Assembly: GCA_026874595.1 (NCBI GenBank)
Contig: CM049311.1
Span: 13,297,676-13,361,675, forward strand
Origin: Sipunculus nudus
Lineage: Eukaryota; Annelida; Sipuncula; Golfingiida; Sipunculidae
Length of the DNA: 64,000 nt
Direction of reading: 5' to 3'
Part shown: piece by piece, positions 48,960-60,209 of the stretch
Numbering within the stretch: the stretch's first letter is position 1
Layout of the letters: each line of letters begins with the position of its first letter
Made by a program: the position numbers and the translations under genes
The notes under the pieces: generated by a model
The model's input: the letters and a program-made list of their open reading frames with translations, nothing else
Told to the model about the DNA's origin: nothing
Database searches by the model: none

Positions 48960-49865
48960 TTGGGATTTCCTGCGTTGCAAAAACAAAGAAAAGGCATTTC
49001 CTACATTACCTGATTATTTGCTAGCCAGGCGACTTTGCTAATTCTTTCAAAATTTTATGCTTTCCACTTTTCTCTAGGTGCCAGATTATATCAAGCAATT
49101 TGTCCGTGATCTAATGACTCCTCGGGAATGAGATATGATTGGCGATATCCTGCTGAGTTTTCCGAGGTTGTAGCACGGCATAATTATCTGACCATGTCAC
49201 ACTTGTTGTTTGTTTAAATCGAGTACAGTGCGCTTACGTTTCCTAGAATCCACATTGACACAAAATGCCTTCACAAAACCTGCTTTCCTATAAACTATAC
49301 ACGAATTCTATAACACAATTTTTAAGAACAAAAGAACAACTTCAATTAATTATTTTTAATTAATTTCCCTTTAAAGGAAGTTGTTTGTGATCGCGACAGA
49401 ATCTTTAATAAATGCGACAACTAAATAAAGTTATTACTATAGTGACGTTTCCCCAAACCTAGGCCGTTATATGCACTGGGCGCTATTGCAAACAATACTT
49501 GATTAAACCAACAATCCTTTGAGAACGCTGTTGGGTTATTAATTAACACCAAAAAATCTCTGCGATCATGTGAGTCGTTTGTGACATTTGCAGCGTGATT
49601 CCAGGCGCTCCGCAAACAAGGACCAACTTTCATAGCTATGTTATTTTTTTTTATTTCCGCATTAGTAGGGTAGGGAAAGTGGCGGTTTTCCGAGGGAGTA
49701 GGGCACATTTAGGCGGATAAACGGGTGACGAATACACGATATTACACTTTACTATACTGTTTTTCAGCCACTCAGACATTAATAAAATACGTTGTCCACT
49801 TATGCGCACATAAGTCCATTTTTTTTCTGATGGTCTATAGTCCTTCATTATGATATGAGTATCTT
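48960..49865. other. Stretch without a supported gene
   Basis: Two overlapping minus frames (49421-49708 and 49651-49848) are open but anonymous. No splice sites or domains were recognised. Confidence 0.35.
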
Positions 49866-49869
49866 AAGC

Positions 49870-50170
49870 TGATGACCACTGGCTTGGACGACCATCCCGG
49901 TAATACGAGCAGTCCGTTATAACGACCATCCCAGTAACATGACCACTCCCCTATAACGACCATTCCGTTAACAGGACCATTCACCTATAACGACCATCCC
50001 GGTAACATGACTACTCCCCTATAACGACCATTCCGTTAACAGGACCATTCACCTATTACGACCCTCCCAGTAACATGACCACTCCGCTATTAGGACCATC
50101 CCGGTAACACGACCAGCCAGCTATGACGACCACCAGTGTAATATGACCGCCCAACTATAACAACCACCTA
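49870..50170 (+). repeat. 17-base-type minisatellite, small array
   Basis: Units such as CTATAACGACCATTCCGTTA and ACATGACCACTCC repeat across 300 bases. They belong to the same family as the large array at 53805-56340 and lie just beyond the 3' end of gene 2. Confidence 0.8.
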
Positions 50171-50464
50171 GACACGAGACAATCCTTCAAAAGTTTAGTC
50201 GATAGGTGGGAGACGAGGTCAGTCTTTTTTTTTTTCTTTACGCCCCCCCCCCCCCCTGTCATTTTCTTATTCCCTTCGTTTTTTTTATTATTATTATTTT
50301 TTTTTTGCTTCTCAGTTTCTTGCACGGTATTATGATGTATTTAACACAAGAAGATTATTCGTCCAACATATACATATATGAAGTGTCCAATCATTCCTTA
50401 TTTAGGACGACAATTCCTTGTAGCGAAGACTTGGCCAGGGGTCTTGCAAAGACAGATGCTCAAG

Positions 50465-50470
50465 TTTATT
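50465..50470 (-). promoter_or_regulatory. Gene 2 poly(A) signal (AATAAA)
   Basis: AATAAA on the minus strand about 140 bases after the gene 2 stop codon. Confidence 0.5.
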
Positions 50471-50609
50471 ACTTGACAGGCTGTCAGAGTAGCCTTTTTT
50501 AAATGATTCGTTATAGGTTTCATTTTGTAAACATACAATAGTTTTTACACCTTCGGAGCAAAGATTAGGATCACGTGAGCAAATATCAGATACATATTGT
50601 TGGCTGAAT

Positions 50610-50777
50610 TCAATACGGGAATTGTGTGACGTAGGCGAGTTGTGATCTGATCATTTGGTAAAGACGTTGTGCGTTAAACACAGCCCCGAGTCCGTACATC
50701 CGGAGAGAAGTGCTCGGCAAATTAGATGGTACGTTAAATGAGATGGATTTTCCAGGAGACATGTTGCAATGGTGCAT
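50610..50777 (-). CDS. Gene 2 exon 5 (last helix, stop)
   Basis: Acceptor attttgtgcag, phase 0, 55 codons plus TGA. It starts MHHC, comparable to LNEC in gene 1, then a short loop with VPSNLPS, then the C-terminal helix ending QFPY at the stop. Gene 1 carries six more residues after FPY. Confidence 0.75.
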   Translation of the reverse strand: MHHCNMSPGKSISFNVPSNLPSTSLRMYGLGAVFNAQRLYQMIRSQLAYVTQFPY

Positions 50778-53282
50778 CTGCACAAAATATAGAAAAAAGG
50801 AATAATAAATAAAAAAATAAAAGAATAATAAAAAGTGTACAGCAATAAGTAACACTAATACTACTACAACTACTACTTCTACATCTTAAATTTATGATAA
50901 TAAATATCAATAATTATTATCATGATCACTACCATTTTCATCTTAGGTTTTCATATTTTGTAATGGTATTATTAAATTTATCATTTAATAACAAACCTTT
51001 GATTTAGATAATATATATTATTAGTTATAACAAGTAACCCATGAGTCATGACGCTCAGCCGACTGACATGTTGACAATATGTCTATGCAAAGGCAACTAA
51101 TTAAAATAATGTAGGTGGCATCGTATAGTTCATGCATATTAGCTCAAGTTCATCAAGACCCATAAGCACACCAAATTTGATGACAATCCAATCAGCCGTT
51201 CCTGAGGAATCTGGCAAGTTGTGTGTATTTTGCATTATTTCTGGGGGGCTCAAACATGGCCTGTAACTCAGGGAATATAGGTCACAGTGACCTAATTTCA
51301 AGTTTCTTAGGAGAACTTTGAAGAAACTCTCAGGATGTCAAGTTAGAAGTTTCCAGGTACGGTGGTTATGATTTGTGTTAACAGATGATCGCATCTTTAA
51401 AGGTTTCAAAAATATAGAGAAAAATGCTAAAAAATGCTTTTAAAAAATCCGGCTGGCGCCAACAGGCTGCAGGAACAGATGAAACACTCCATTAAAATAT
51501 GCATACAAAGAATCATGGTGATCAATGCATTAGTTGTTCAGATACTGGAGCTAGTGTATCAAATTTTAAATTATTCTGGGGGGGGGGGGGGGTACTTTCG
51601 AGCCTGTTAGCTCGGATGATATGGGTCATAGAGACCTAATTTTAGGTTTCTAAAGTGAACTTTTGAGGAGCTCCTAGGATTTCACGATAAAAGATTCTAC
51701 GTCCAATGGTTATGATTTGTGCCATGCTTTGGTACCAAATTTTCAATTTTTTCTTGGGGGTACTTATAAGCCCCATAGCTCGGAGAATATAGGTAACCGA
51801 GACCAAATTTCAAGTTTCCAAGGAGACTTTTCGTAGACCTCCCAGGATGTCAAGTTAGGATTTTCTAGGCCCAGTGGTTACGATTTGTGCCCTGTTAACG
51901 AAATACCGTATCTTTAAAGGTCTCAAAAATTGAAAAAATGCGTAAAAATTCCTAAATTTCCAGGTAGGGCCACCAGCCTGCAGGAACTAATGTAACACTC
52001 CGTGATTATTATGCATGCAAAGAATCATGGTGATCAATGCATTAGTTGATCAGATACTAGGGATTTTGTATCAAATTTTTAATTATTCTGGAGTACCCTT
52101 GAGCCCCATAGCTCGGAGAATATGGTTAGCAGAGACTTAAGTTCAGGGTTTCTAGGAGAATTTTTTATAGAAATCCCAGGATGTCAAGTTAGAAGATTCT
52201 AGGTCCAGTGATTACGATTTGTGCCCTGTTAACGGACGACCACATCTTTAAAGGTCTAAAAAATAGAGAAAATTGCGTAAAAACTCAAGAAAAAAAATCC
52301 AGGTGGCGCCACCTTTCTACAGAAACTGATAAAATACTCCATGATGAATATGCATATACAAAATCATGGTGATCAATGCTTTAGTTGTTCAGATACGGAA
52401 GCTTTTGTATCATGTTTTAGATTATTCTGAGGGTACTTTCGAGCCTGTTAGCTCAAACGATATAGGTAACAGATACCTAATTTCACGTTTCTTAAGTGAC
52501 CTTTTGAGAAACTCTCAGGATGACAAGTTAGAAGATTCTAGGTCCAATGGTTATAATTTGTGCCATTGGTTAAATTTTATTTCAAATATGGCCACTAGAT
52601 GACGCTAAAACGAGTCGCGGTACTTCTAATCGTAAACCTACTAAAATTACCGAGGAGCCCGATTTTGATGTGTGTGTGTGTGTGAGTGTGTGTGTGTGTG
52701 TGTGTGAGTGAATACAGATAGATAGATAAATATATATATAAAGATAGATACATACATGTATTTATATATGTGTGTGTGTGTGTGTTCAAATCATATGAAA
52801 GTTATAACTTATACATACATTAAGGGCAATAAAGACGTGACATATTCAGACCTCTTTTATGATAATGAGCTCCAGGTTCCTCAGCTTGTGTTCTAGCTGA
52901 GTACCGAGCTGTTTCTTTAAGCGGCAGAAGAACTGCTGGCCCTCGCTGGAGGCAGGCATGAGACAAAAGAATTTGCTGTTCTGCTGGCCGCGGTAAAACC
53001 TGTCAGCCTGGTCGGATTCTAAACTCATCAGTCCAGATGTCAGGTTCTTGGTGGCCCGCACACCCTCCAGGAGATGCTCCAGTTGTTTCTGCTTGTTCCG
53101 GAAAATGATTCAAGAAACAGGTTAAGTTGCGTAAGCGATCATAAAACGCAGTGATGCAAGACCAGTAGCGTCAATTTATCTTCAAGGTTTGGGGGTTCGG
53201 GGGTTGGGTTTGGGGGGGAGGGGGGAGGGGGGCGGGGGGAGTCCAAGGCCTAGGAGCGTAATCAAACTTTTTTTATAAACAA

Positions 53283-53328
<46 letters not shown>

Positions 53329-56300
53329 TCTCTTCGATATATTTAAAAAAAAATTTGTAAGGTTTAAAAAAGTATTAATAATCTTTCCAGTATATGTTAA
53401 TTCTAACCCAGGTTTAGATATATAATATGTCATATTAAACTCAGATATTGAACTAGAGTCTTTAATTCTAACTATTAATATATTTCATTTCCAATATATA
53501 AATATTATTCTCTGATTATCAGGGGGTGATATCATTGGCTATCACCCCTTGCCAAGGGGATATACACCCGATCTCCCCTGTATTGACGCCTCTGTCAATT
53601 GGAATCGAGTCCGGATTCAAGTCCACTTTGTTAGGTACTCGGACTCGGACTTCTATAAGACTTGCAGGTCCTGTGCTAGGAATTGTACTGTGAGGTAACA
53701 AATCGAGAACCAAGTTAGGAAAAAGCATTTGTTAAACTCACATTATTATAAAAAAAATTCAGATTTCTATTTAAAATTATTTTAAATAAATGAAGTGTGT
53801 TTTGGACAGTAACACGACCTTCCACCCGCTATAACGATCACCTATTAACACTAACACCCTACTGAAACAACCACCCAGTAACACGACCATCCCCCGCTAT
53901 TACCACCATCCGTTAACATGAGAAACCCCCGCTATAACGACCAGTAAGTAACACGACCATCCCCCGCTATAACGAGCACCTGTTAACACGAGCATTCCAC
54001 TATAATAACCATCTGGTAACATGAGCATCACCACGCTATTACGAGCACCTGTTAACACGAGCATTCCACTATAATAACCATCTGGTAACATGAGCATCAC
54101 CACGCTATTACGACCAACTGGTAACACGTCCATCCCCCGCTATTGTGACCACCTGGTAACACGAGCATCCCACTAAAACGACCATCCGGAAACACGACCA
54201 TCCCCCGCTATTGTGACCGCCTGGTAACACGAGCATCCCACTAAAACGACCATATGGTAACACGACCATCCCCCGCTATAATGACCACCTGGTAACACGA
54301 GCATCCGACTAAAACGACCATCCGGTAACACGACCATCCCCCGCTATTGTGACCGCCTGTAAACACGAGCATCCCACTAAAACGACCATCCGGTAACACG
54401 AGCATCCCACTAAAACGACCATCCGGTAACACGACCATCCCCCGCTATTGTGACCACCTGGTAACACGAGCATCCCACTAAAACGACCATCCGGTAACAC
54501 GACCATCCCCCGCTATTGTGACCGCCTGGTAACACGAGCATCACACTTTAACGACCATCCGGTAACACGACCATCCCCCGCTGTAATGACCGCCTGGTAA
54601 CACGATCATCCGACTATAACGACCATCCGGTAACACGACCATCCCCCGCTATAATGACCACCTGGTAACACGATCATCCGACTATAACGACCATCCGGTA
54701 ACACGACTATCCCCCGCTTTAATGACCACCTGGTAACACGATCATCCGACTATAACGACCATCTGGTAACACGACCATCCCCCGCTATTGTGACCGCCTG
54801 GTAACACGAGCATCCCACTAAAACGACCATCCGGTAACACGACCATCCCCCGCTATTGTGGCCACCTGGTAACACGAGCATCCCACTAAAACGACCATCC
54901 GGTAACACGACCATCCCCCGCTATAATGACCACCTGGTAACACGAGCATCCCCACGCTAGAACGACCATCCGGTAACATCAGAAACCCCCGCTATAACGA
55001 CCAGTAAGTAACACGACCATCCCCCGCTATTGTGGCCACCTGGTAACACGAGCATCCCACTTAAACGACCATCCGGTAACACGACCATCCCCCGCTATAA
55101 TGACCACCTGGTAACACGAGCATCCCCACGCTAGAACGACCATCCGGTAACATCAGAAACCCCCGCTATAACGACCAGTAAGTAACACGACCACCCCCCG
55201 CTATAATGAACACCTGTTAACACGAGCATACCACTATAATAACCATCTGGTAGCATGAGCATCACCACGCTATTACGAGCACCTGTTAACACGAGCATAC
55301 CACTATAATAACCATCTGGTAGCATGAGCATCACCACGCTATTACGACCAACTGGTAACACGACCATCCCCCGCTATTGTGGCCACCTGGTAACACGAGC
55401 ATCCCACTAAAACGACCATCCGGTAACACGACCATCCCCCGCTATAACGAGCACCTGTTAACACGAGCATACCACTATAATAACCATCTGGTAGCATGAG
55501 CATCACCACGCTATTACGAGCACCTGTTAACACGAGCATACCACTATAATAACCATCTGGTAGCATGAGCATCACCACGCTATTACGAGCACCTGTTAAC
55601 ACGAGCATACCACTATAATAACCATCTGGTAGCATGAGCATCACCACGCTATTACGACCAACTGGTAACACGACCATCCCCCGCTATTGTGGCCACCTGG
55701 TAACACGAGCATCCCACTAAAACGACCATCCGGTAACACGACCATCCCCCGCTATAACGAGCACCTGTTAACACGAGCATACCACTATAATAACCATCTG
55801 GTAGCATGAGCATCACCACGCTATTACGACCAACTGGTAACACGACCATCCCCCGCTATTGTGGCCACCTGGTAACACGAGCATCCCACTAAAACGACCA
55901 TCCGGTGACACGACCATCCCCAGCAATTGTGACCGCCTGGTAACACACGAGCATCCCACTAAAACGACCATCCGGTAACACGACCATCCCCCGCTATAAT
56001 GACCACCTGGTAACACGAGCATCCCCACGCTAGAACGACCATCAGGTAACATGAGAAACCCCCGCTATAACGACCAGTAAGTAACACGACCACCCCCGCT
56101 ATAATGAACACCTGTTAACACGAGCATACCACTATAATAACCATCTGGTAACATGAGCATCACCACGCTATTACGACCAACTGGTAACACGACCATCCCC
56201 CGCTATAACGACCATCCGGTAACACGGCATTTCCGCTATATTGACCACCCTTTCATAGGACCACCCCTATTTTGACCATTCACGACCACCCAGATATAAC

Positions 56301-57995
56301 GATATATATACTTGACCACTTTGCTATGACGACCAGCGCGGCAACATATAGAGACGATTGAGCGCACGACGTTGACTCCTTGATAAATCAAAAATTGCCT
56401 AGCTGGGAATTAGTGGAATTTTTTTTTATATTAGAAAGCTGTGCTGTAAGGAAAAGAACGTAGCCTGGTATTGTTACGGCAGCTAGCTCGTGACTCGGTA
56501 AACAGAACTACCGATATGTGCGAGAGTTTGGCAGTTGTTAGTATGGAAGTGACATCTGGCGGACGGAGATATAACAAGATAATGTATCGAAATCAAATAA
56601 TAAACCTAGTCTCAACAGGCCAATAGCTGCATACGTCTGAATCTCAATCTGCTACGAAGTCAATACGATTAATGGACATTGAAACTTAAATAATGAATTT
56701 AAAGAACAGATAGAAAAAAAGGGGTCATTTGAAAGAAATTCCCGTAAATGTGTGTTGGTCTGCTCATCAAAGCAAATAACAATTGGTTTTCTACACGGAG
56801 GTTATTATTCATTAATTACACCTATCTTCGAAATTGACCTGACCTTTACCCTTTGAACTGACCTGGATTATCTCCTTGGTGTCTGAACTGTTTTGGACAC
56901 AGGGCGGTTGCACTGGTGGAAGGAAGGGACGCCATTTCGATTCCTGCATTCCAGCAAACTCGTGACACGTTTGGCCTCCCAGGGATTTCCTTACACTTGA
57001 CAAGGAGCACTGTCACGTGACATAAACTCATCAATAAAATACTTATGTAGCAATGTTTAATAGAGTTGGCATTTTTACATATATTTACATATGATAACAT
57101 ATATTCATAGATGCAGATGTCGGTCGTGTTACTATTAATATAGGCCTACGTCAATCTTTTCGCATGCACGCACAAATTACAATAATAATAATGATAATAA
57201 AAATACAAATAATAATAATAATACAAATAATATAATTTTTTATGAGACTGTTGCTGGGATATGGGGAATAATGGAAAAGAGTATGTTAGGTTGTCCCGGG
57301 CTTTTTTTTAATACAATGGTATTTTAATACTCTTGAAATTCTTTTCACGTTCCAAGTAAAGAGAAAACATAATTCGTCATAACACTTTCTAACTCCTCAT
57401 GCTATTTCATCACACTAATTCACCGAAAAGCCTCCACCAACATGTGCCGCCCTGGGCGGACCGCCCGTGCCTCCCACACTTTGTTCATGACTCGGTCATT
57501 ATAATTACTATTAATGGTAGTAGTAGTAGTGGTGGTGGTGATGATAGTTGTAGTTGTAGTAGTATTGTCACCACAATTATTATTAATACTACAATTAGAA
57601 GTAGTTGTAGCAGAAGTATAAGATTAGAAGTAGTGGTAGTAGTAGAAGTAGTAGTAGCAGTATTATTGTTTATATTATTATTGTTTTCATTGGTATTATT
57701 GTTATTATAATGATTATGGACATGATTATGATTATTACGTCTAAACCTACTGCGATATACAATAGGAGAATTGGTCACTGAAGCTAAAATAGTAAATTTA
57801 CAGAACAGATAAGAATATTAACGGGACATTTGAAATAAATATGCGTAGGTTGGTGTTGGTCTATTCATCAAAGCAGATATAATTGATGCGTATCTTTTGT
57901 TTTCTACACGGAGAAGGCTTTTCATTAATCTTTAAAAATAATATGGACTAATCTATCGTTTAAATTGACCTGACCTTTGACCTCTGATCTGAGTG

Positions 57996-58063
<68 letters not shown>

Positions 58064-58795
58064 ATTATTACAATTATTTTTAATATAAAAGTTAATAGTA
58101 GTAATAGCAGTAGTAGCAGAATAAGTAGTAACAGCAGCTGTTGTAGAACGCATAGTAGAAGTAGTATTGTTAATATTATTATTGTTATTATTGTTATTAC
58201 AATGATTATGATTATGATGATTATTGTTATATCTCAATCTACTGCGATATACAATAAGAGTATTGCACAAATGAAGCTAAAAAATTGCTTATGATTATGA
58301 TTAATATTATCATCATCATATTAAAGGTAGGCGTCAAGTACTCACGTATGTGACGAGCAGCTGCTCAGTGATTGAGTAGACGATGCTCGCCTCCGTCATG
58401 ATGGTCTGGTTCAGGCTGGCTACGTTACAGTGGAGTGACGGTTTTGAGTTGTCTATCGGTTTAGCAAAACTTATATAAGCAATCCCGGAGAGTAACAGAC
58501 GGACGTGGAACCATACCTGGTCTGTGGATAAATATAATAAAAAAATGTCTAGCAAGTTCTGAAACTGATTCTAATTAACGCCAGTCTTGGTAATATATGG
58601 TTTATAAAACAGTGCTGCCATCTATACTTGTACGTGGTACTAATTTTTTTATGCATTATTTATGGCAATCGAAGTGAAACCGTCGGTGCCTTTCATCCAC
58701 ACACACATGCGCACAAACGGCACCGTTTGTCCAATACGGTTTATTAAACAGTGCTGCCACCTATACTTTTATGTGGTACTCATCTTTTCTTGCAT
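50610..58795 (-). CDS. Gene 2: paralog of gene 1, candidate IL-6-like class I cytokine (joined exons)
   Basis: Best model: 58795..58780 (exon 1, weak), 58521..58346, 56943..56863 (tentative), 53091..52852 and 50777..50610; about 226 residues. Residues 9-25 form the signal peptide core (WFHVRLLLSGIAYISFA) with an ideal S-F-A cleavage site. Helix A is NQTIMTEASIVYSITEQLL; exon 4 has two helices (QKQLEHLLEGVRATKNL and QQFFCRLKKQLGTQLEHKL); the last exon has the final helix with LG and FPY. Four N-glycosylation sequons (NQT, NSS, NLT, NMS) and five mature Cys suit a secreted ligand. Introns are phase 1, then 0, 0, 0. Gene 1 lies 16 kb downstream on the same strand, so this is a tandem pair. The IL-6-family reading is inferred from architecture and helix pattern only. 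Confidence 0.65.
51240..52570 (+). repeat. Tandem array, about 335-base unit, in gene 2 intron 4
   Basis: Units start near 51240, 51575, 51755 (after a partly deleted unit), 52090 and 52427 with TCTGGRGGTACTTNNGAGCC, followed by TAGCTCGGANNATATAGGT, GGATGTCAAGTTAGAAG and AATCATGGTGATCAATGC. Divergence between units is moderate. The array fills most of the intron between exons 4 and 5. Confidence 0.85.
52668..52790. repeat. (TG)n and (GATA)n microsatellite
   Basis: TG runs at 52670-52710 and 52769-52785 flank a GATA/TATA-rich part. Confidence 0.9.
52852..53091 (-). CDS. Gene 2 exon 4 (helices B and C)
   Basis: 240 nt, phase 0 at both ends. The acceptor is a tandem AAG/CAG, allowing one optional Gln. 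The donor is gtctga, weaker than the others; without splicing the frame would stop three codons later as KEV. GC content is clearly above the surrounding introns. Two Cys (KFFCLM, FFCRL) may pair. Confidence 0.7.
53163..53594 (+). mobile_element. Dispersed MITE-like repeat, copy 2, in gene 2 intron 3
   Basis: The ends CAGTAGCGTCAAT (left) and, reversed, CAGAGGCGTCAAT (right) match at 11 of 13 positions, with the CAG..CTG termini seen in hAT-type elements. The interior matches 18112-18480 and contains a (TA)n run (about 53286-53332) and G runs. Confidence 0.65.
53805..56340 (+). repeat. Satellite, 2.5 kb, nested 17/34/68-base periodicity
   Basis: The basic unit is about 17 bases on the theme TAACACGACCATCCCCC / TATAATGACCACCTGG. 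Units alternate to give about 34- and 68-base periods. Larger blocks recur too: AACATCAGAAACCCCC near 54975 and 55150, and close variants near 53920 and 56045. Minus-strand open frames across it merely reflect the periodicity. It lies wholly within gene 2 intron 3. Confidence 0.9.
56863..56943 (-). CDS. Gene 2 exon 3 candidate (loop between helices A and B)
   Basis: An 81-nt frame between an acceptor (tggaatgcag) and donor gtcagt, phase 0 at both ends. It encodes WRPFLPPVQPPC and NSSDTKEIIQ, Pro-rich and suited to a long AB loop. Alternative acceptors upstream break the phase. Gene 1 has no such exon, so it may be optional or wrong. Confidence 0.4.
57505..58066. repeat. Triplet microsatellites (GTA/ATT)n
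   Basis: GTA-rich sequence at 57505-57720 and a pure ATT run at about 57995-58066. Confidence 0.85.
58346..58521 (-). CDS. Gene 2 exon 2 (signal peptide core and helix A)
   Basis: Acceptor tttatccacag, donor gtgagt, 176 nt, entering in phase 1 and leaving in phase 0. It encodes the hydrophobic core, Cys in SLHCNV, a sequon (LNQT) and a strongly amphipathic helix ending EQLLVTY. Confidence 0.75.
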
Positions 58796-58820
58796 CAGTT
58801 AAGGTCCAATGATCGTCAAA
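58590..58820 (-). repeat. Tandem duplication carrying gene 2 first-exon candidates
   Basis: The segment around 58597-58660 recurs at 58737-58796, sharing ACAGTGCTGCCAYCTATACTT and GTGGTACT. Each copy contains an ATG, 16 nt before a gtacca donor. Confidence 0.6.
58780..58795 (-). CDS. Gene 2 exon 1 candidate (16 coding nt)
   Basis: ATG, four codons and one base, then donor gtacca. Phase 1 fits exon 2 and the joined codon is Asn. A second candidate of identical length and donor sits at 58656..58641 in a tandem copy of the region. The donor is weak. Confidence 0.35.
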
Positions 58821-58923
58821 CAACCCTGGTTTAATTTAGCTTTATAATTCATATTAAAATGAATTTAAGCCACAATGTTATACACATTTTTGGAATCCTT
58901 AGAATATCATCTGTGATACGATA

Positions 58924-58925
<2 letters not shown>

Positions 58926-58968
<43 letters not shown>
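58926..58968. repeat. (AT)n microsatellite
   Basis: Pure AT run. Confidence 0.95.
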
Positions 58969-58969
<1 letters not shown>

Positions 58970-58973
<4 letters not shown>

Positions 58974-59570
58974 ACATAATACATATATGAACATTGTGTC
59001 AAAATTTTGCTTTGAAGATTTTAAATAATACTTTAACTGCAAATAATTTATTTTATATATCATAAACGTAATATATCTCACATTTAGCAAATAGTATGTA
59101 TGTAAAAATAGTATCACATGAAAGGATATACATATAACTTCAGCCTTTTTTTATTGTGTGATTAAATTTTTTTTTCTATTGAATTTTCAATTGAAAAAAT
59201 ATGACAGAAACAATGCATATTTAAAAAAAGGTATATAACTGTTAAACTAAAACAGATATCGAAAAAACAAGAAAAAAAAAACGCATTTCAGATTACATGT
59301 CGACATACCTATATGCAAAATTTGAAAACTACATTTGGGGGTTTTTGAGAAATATTTTGCCGAGGCCGTGTAGTCTCTTGCACTGTTGTTTTGAGAAAAT
59401 GGCCAAAAACTGTTTGTGAAGGGTATCTCGTTTTCAACGGGAAACAGGAATATCAGCGCAAGTGACAGTCGTATACCTTCATTATATATTCTGATCTGAA
59501 TTGGTCTCGATAAACAAAATTGAAAATTAAATAGTTTTTCATGGTGAAAAAGATAAAATTTTAACAAGAA
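58970..59570. other. Upstream flank of gene 2
   Basis: AT-rich with no recognised gene. It may hold the gene 2 promoter, but no TATA box or initiator could be assigned. Confidence 0.3.
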
Positions 59571-60205
59571 ATGACAATTCAAGAACTGTCAAACAGAAGT
59601 AGGCGAAGCTTACTGCTCCGAGCTCCAAACAAAGCCAACGTCTCTGCAGTGGCATGCGAGACAACAAAAGAATTAATGGAAAAACGAAACATCAAAATAC
59701 CAACCGCCAAAGTCCGAGACCTTCAAATGAATATATCAGGACTAACAACGCATCAACAGATACTTTAAACTCAAACCACACAAAATAACATGAATAAACA
59801 AAGCACACTAAAACTAATGCAACTAAATGCAAACTAAATCAAGCAAAAAAATTAAAATTTGAAATTACTTAACTGAGCACAATATAGACATAGTTCTATT
59901 CTCAGAAACAAAATTGGAACCTGACACTCACTTTACATTGGGTAGCTACACCCTATGTCGAAAACACAGGAAAAGTTAAGGAGGCGGAGTAGCCATAGTA
60001 ATAAATAGCAAACTTGACTACTCCATAAATAACTGGTTTAACAAATCAGAGGATGAAATCCTATCAATTAGGATAAATGGGATTGAAGGCAATACGCCAT
60101 ACATAGACATCATTGTCTACTACAATCCATCCCATGAAAATATAAACAAACAAATAATTAGAAAAATTTAAAAAAAAAGTGCACACTTTATTATCATGGG
60201 GGACA
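59571..60205 (+). pseudogene. 3'-truncated LINE: end of an ORF1 and start of the endonuclease
   Basis: A 65-codon frame (59571..59768, Arg/Lys/Thr-rich) looks like the end of an ORF1. After 40 bases an endonuclease starts with LMQLNAN and continues through HNIDIVLFSETKL, GGGVAIVI, IIVYYNPS and IIMGD, with two stop codons. It breaks off at IIMGD, before the remaining catalytic residues. Clade not assigned. Confidence 0.65.
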
Positions 60206-60209
60206 ACAC

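Larger units (their letters stand above)
56640..58285 (+). repeat. Duplicated segments in gene 2 intron 2 region
   Basis: Segment 56640-56870 recurs at about 57745-57995, sharing AATTGACCTGACCTTT, the TTGGTCTRYTCATCAAAGCA block and CTACACGGAG. A shorter third trace lies at 58225-58280 (CTACTGCGATATACAATA). The first copy ends within exon 3; the second runs into (ATT)n instead. Triplet microsatellites fill the gaps. Confidence 0.7.

Noticed and set aside
53900-56052. Several minus-strand open frames with repeated MLVLTGARN and VVLPVGRN peptides
   Set aside because: They are products of the satellite periodicity. No start context, no domain, and frame openness follows from the repeat unit.
53805-56340. 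CRISPR-like array
   Set aside because: Units are contiguous and diverged, with no constant repeat separated by unique spacers, and the genome is eukaryotic.
56846-57100. Alternative frame of the gene 2 exon 3 region (KEIPGRPNVSRVCWNAG)
   Set aside because: It would leave the exon in phase 1 and so cannot join the phase-0 exon 4.
57977-58294. Poly-Ile and poly-Asn frames on both strands
   Set aside because: They translate the (ATT)n microsatellite in gene 2 intron 2.
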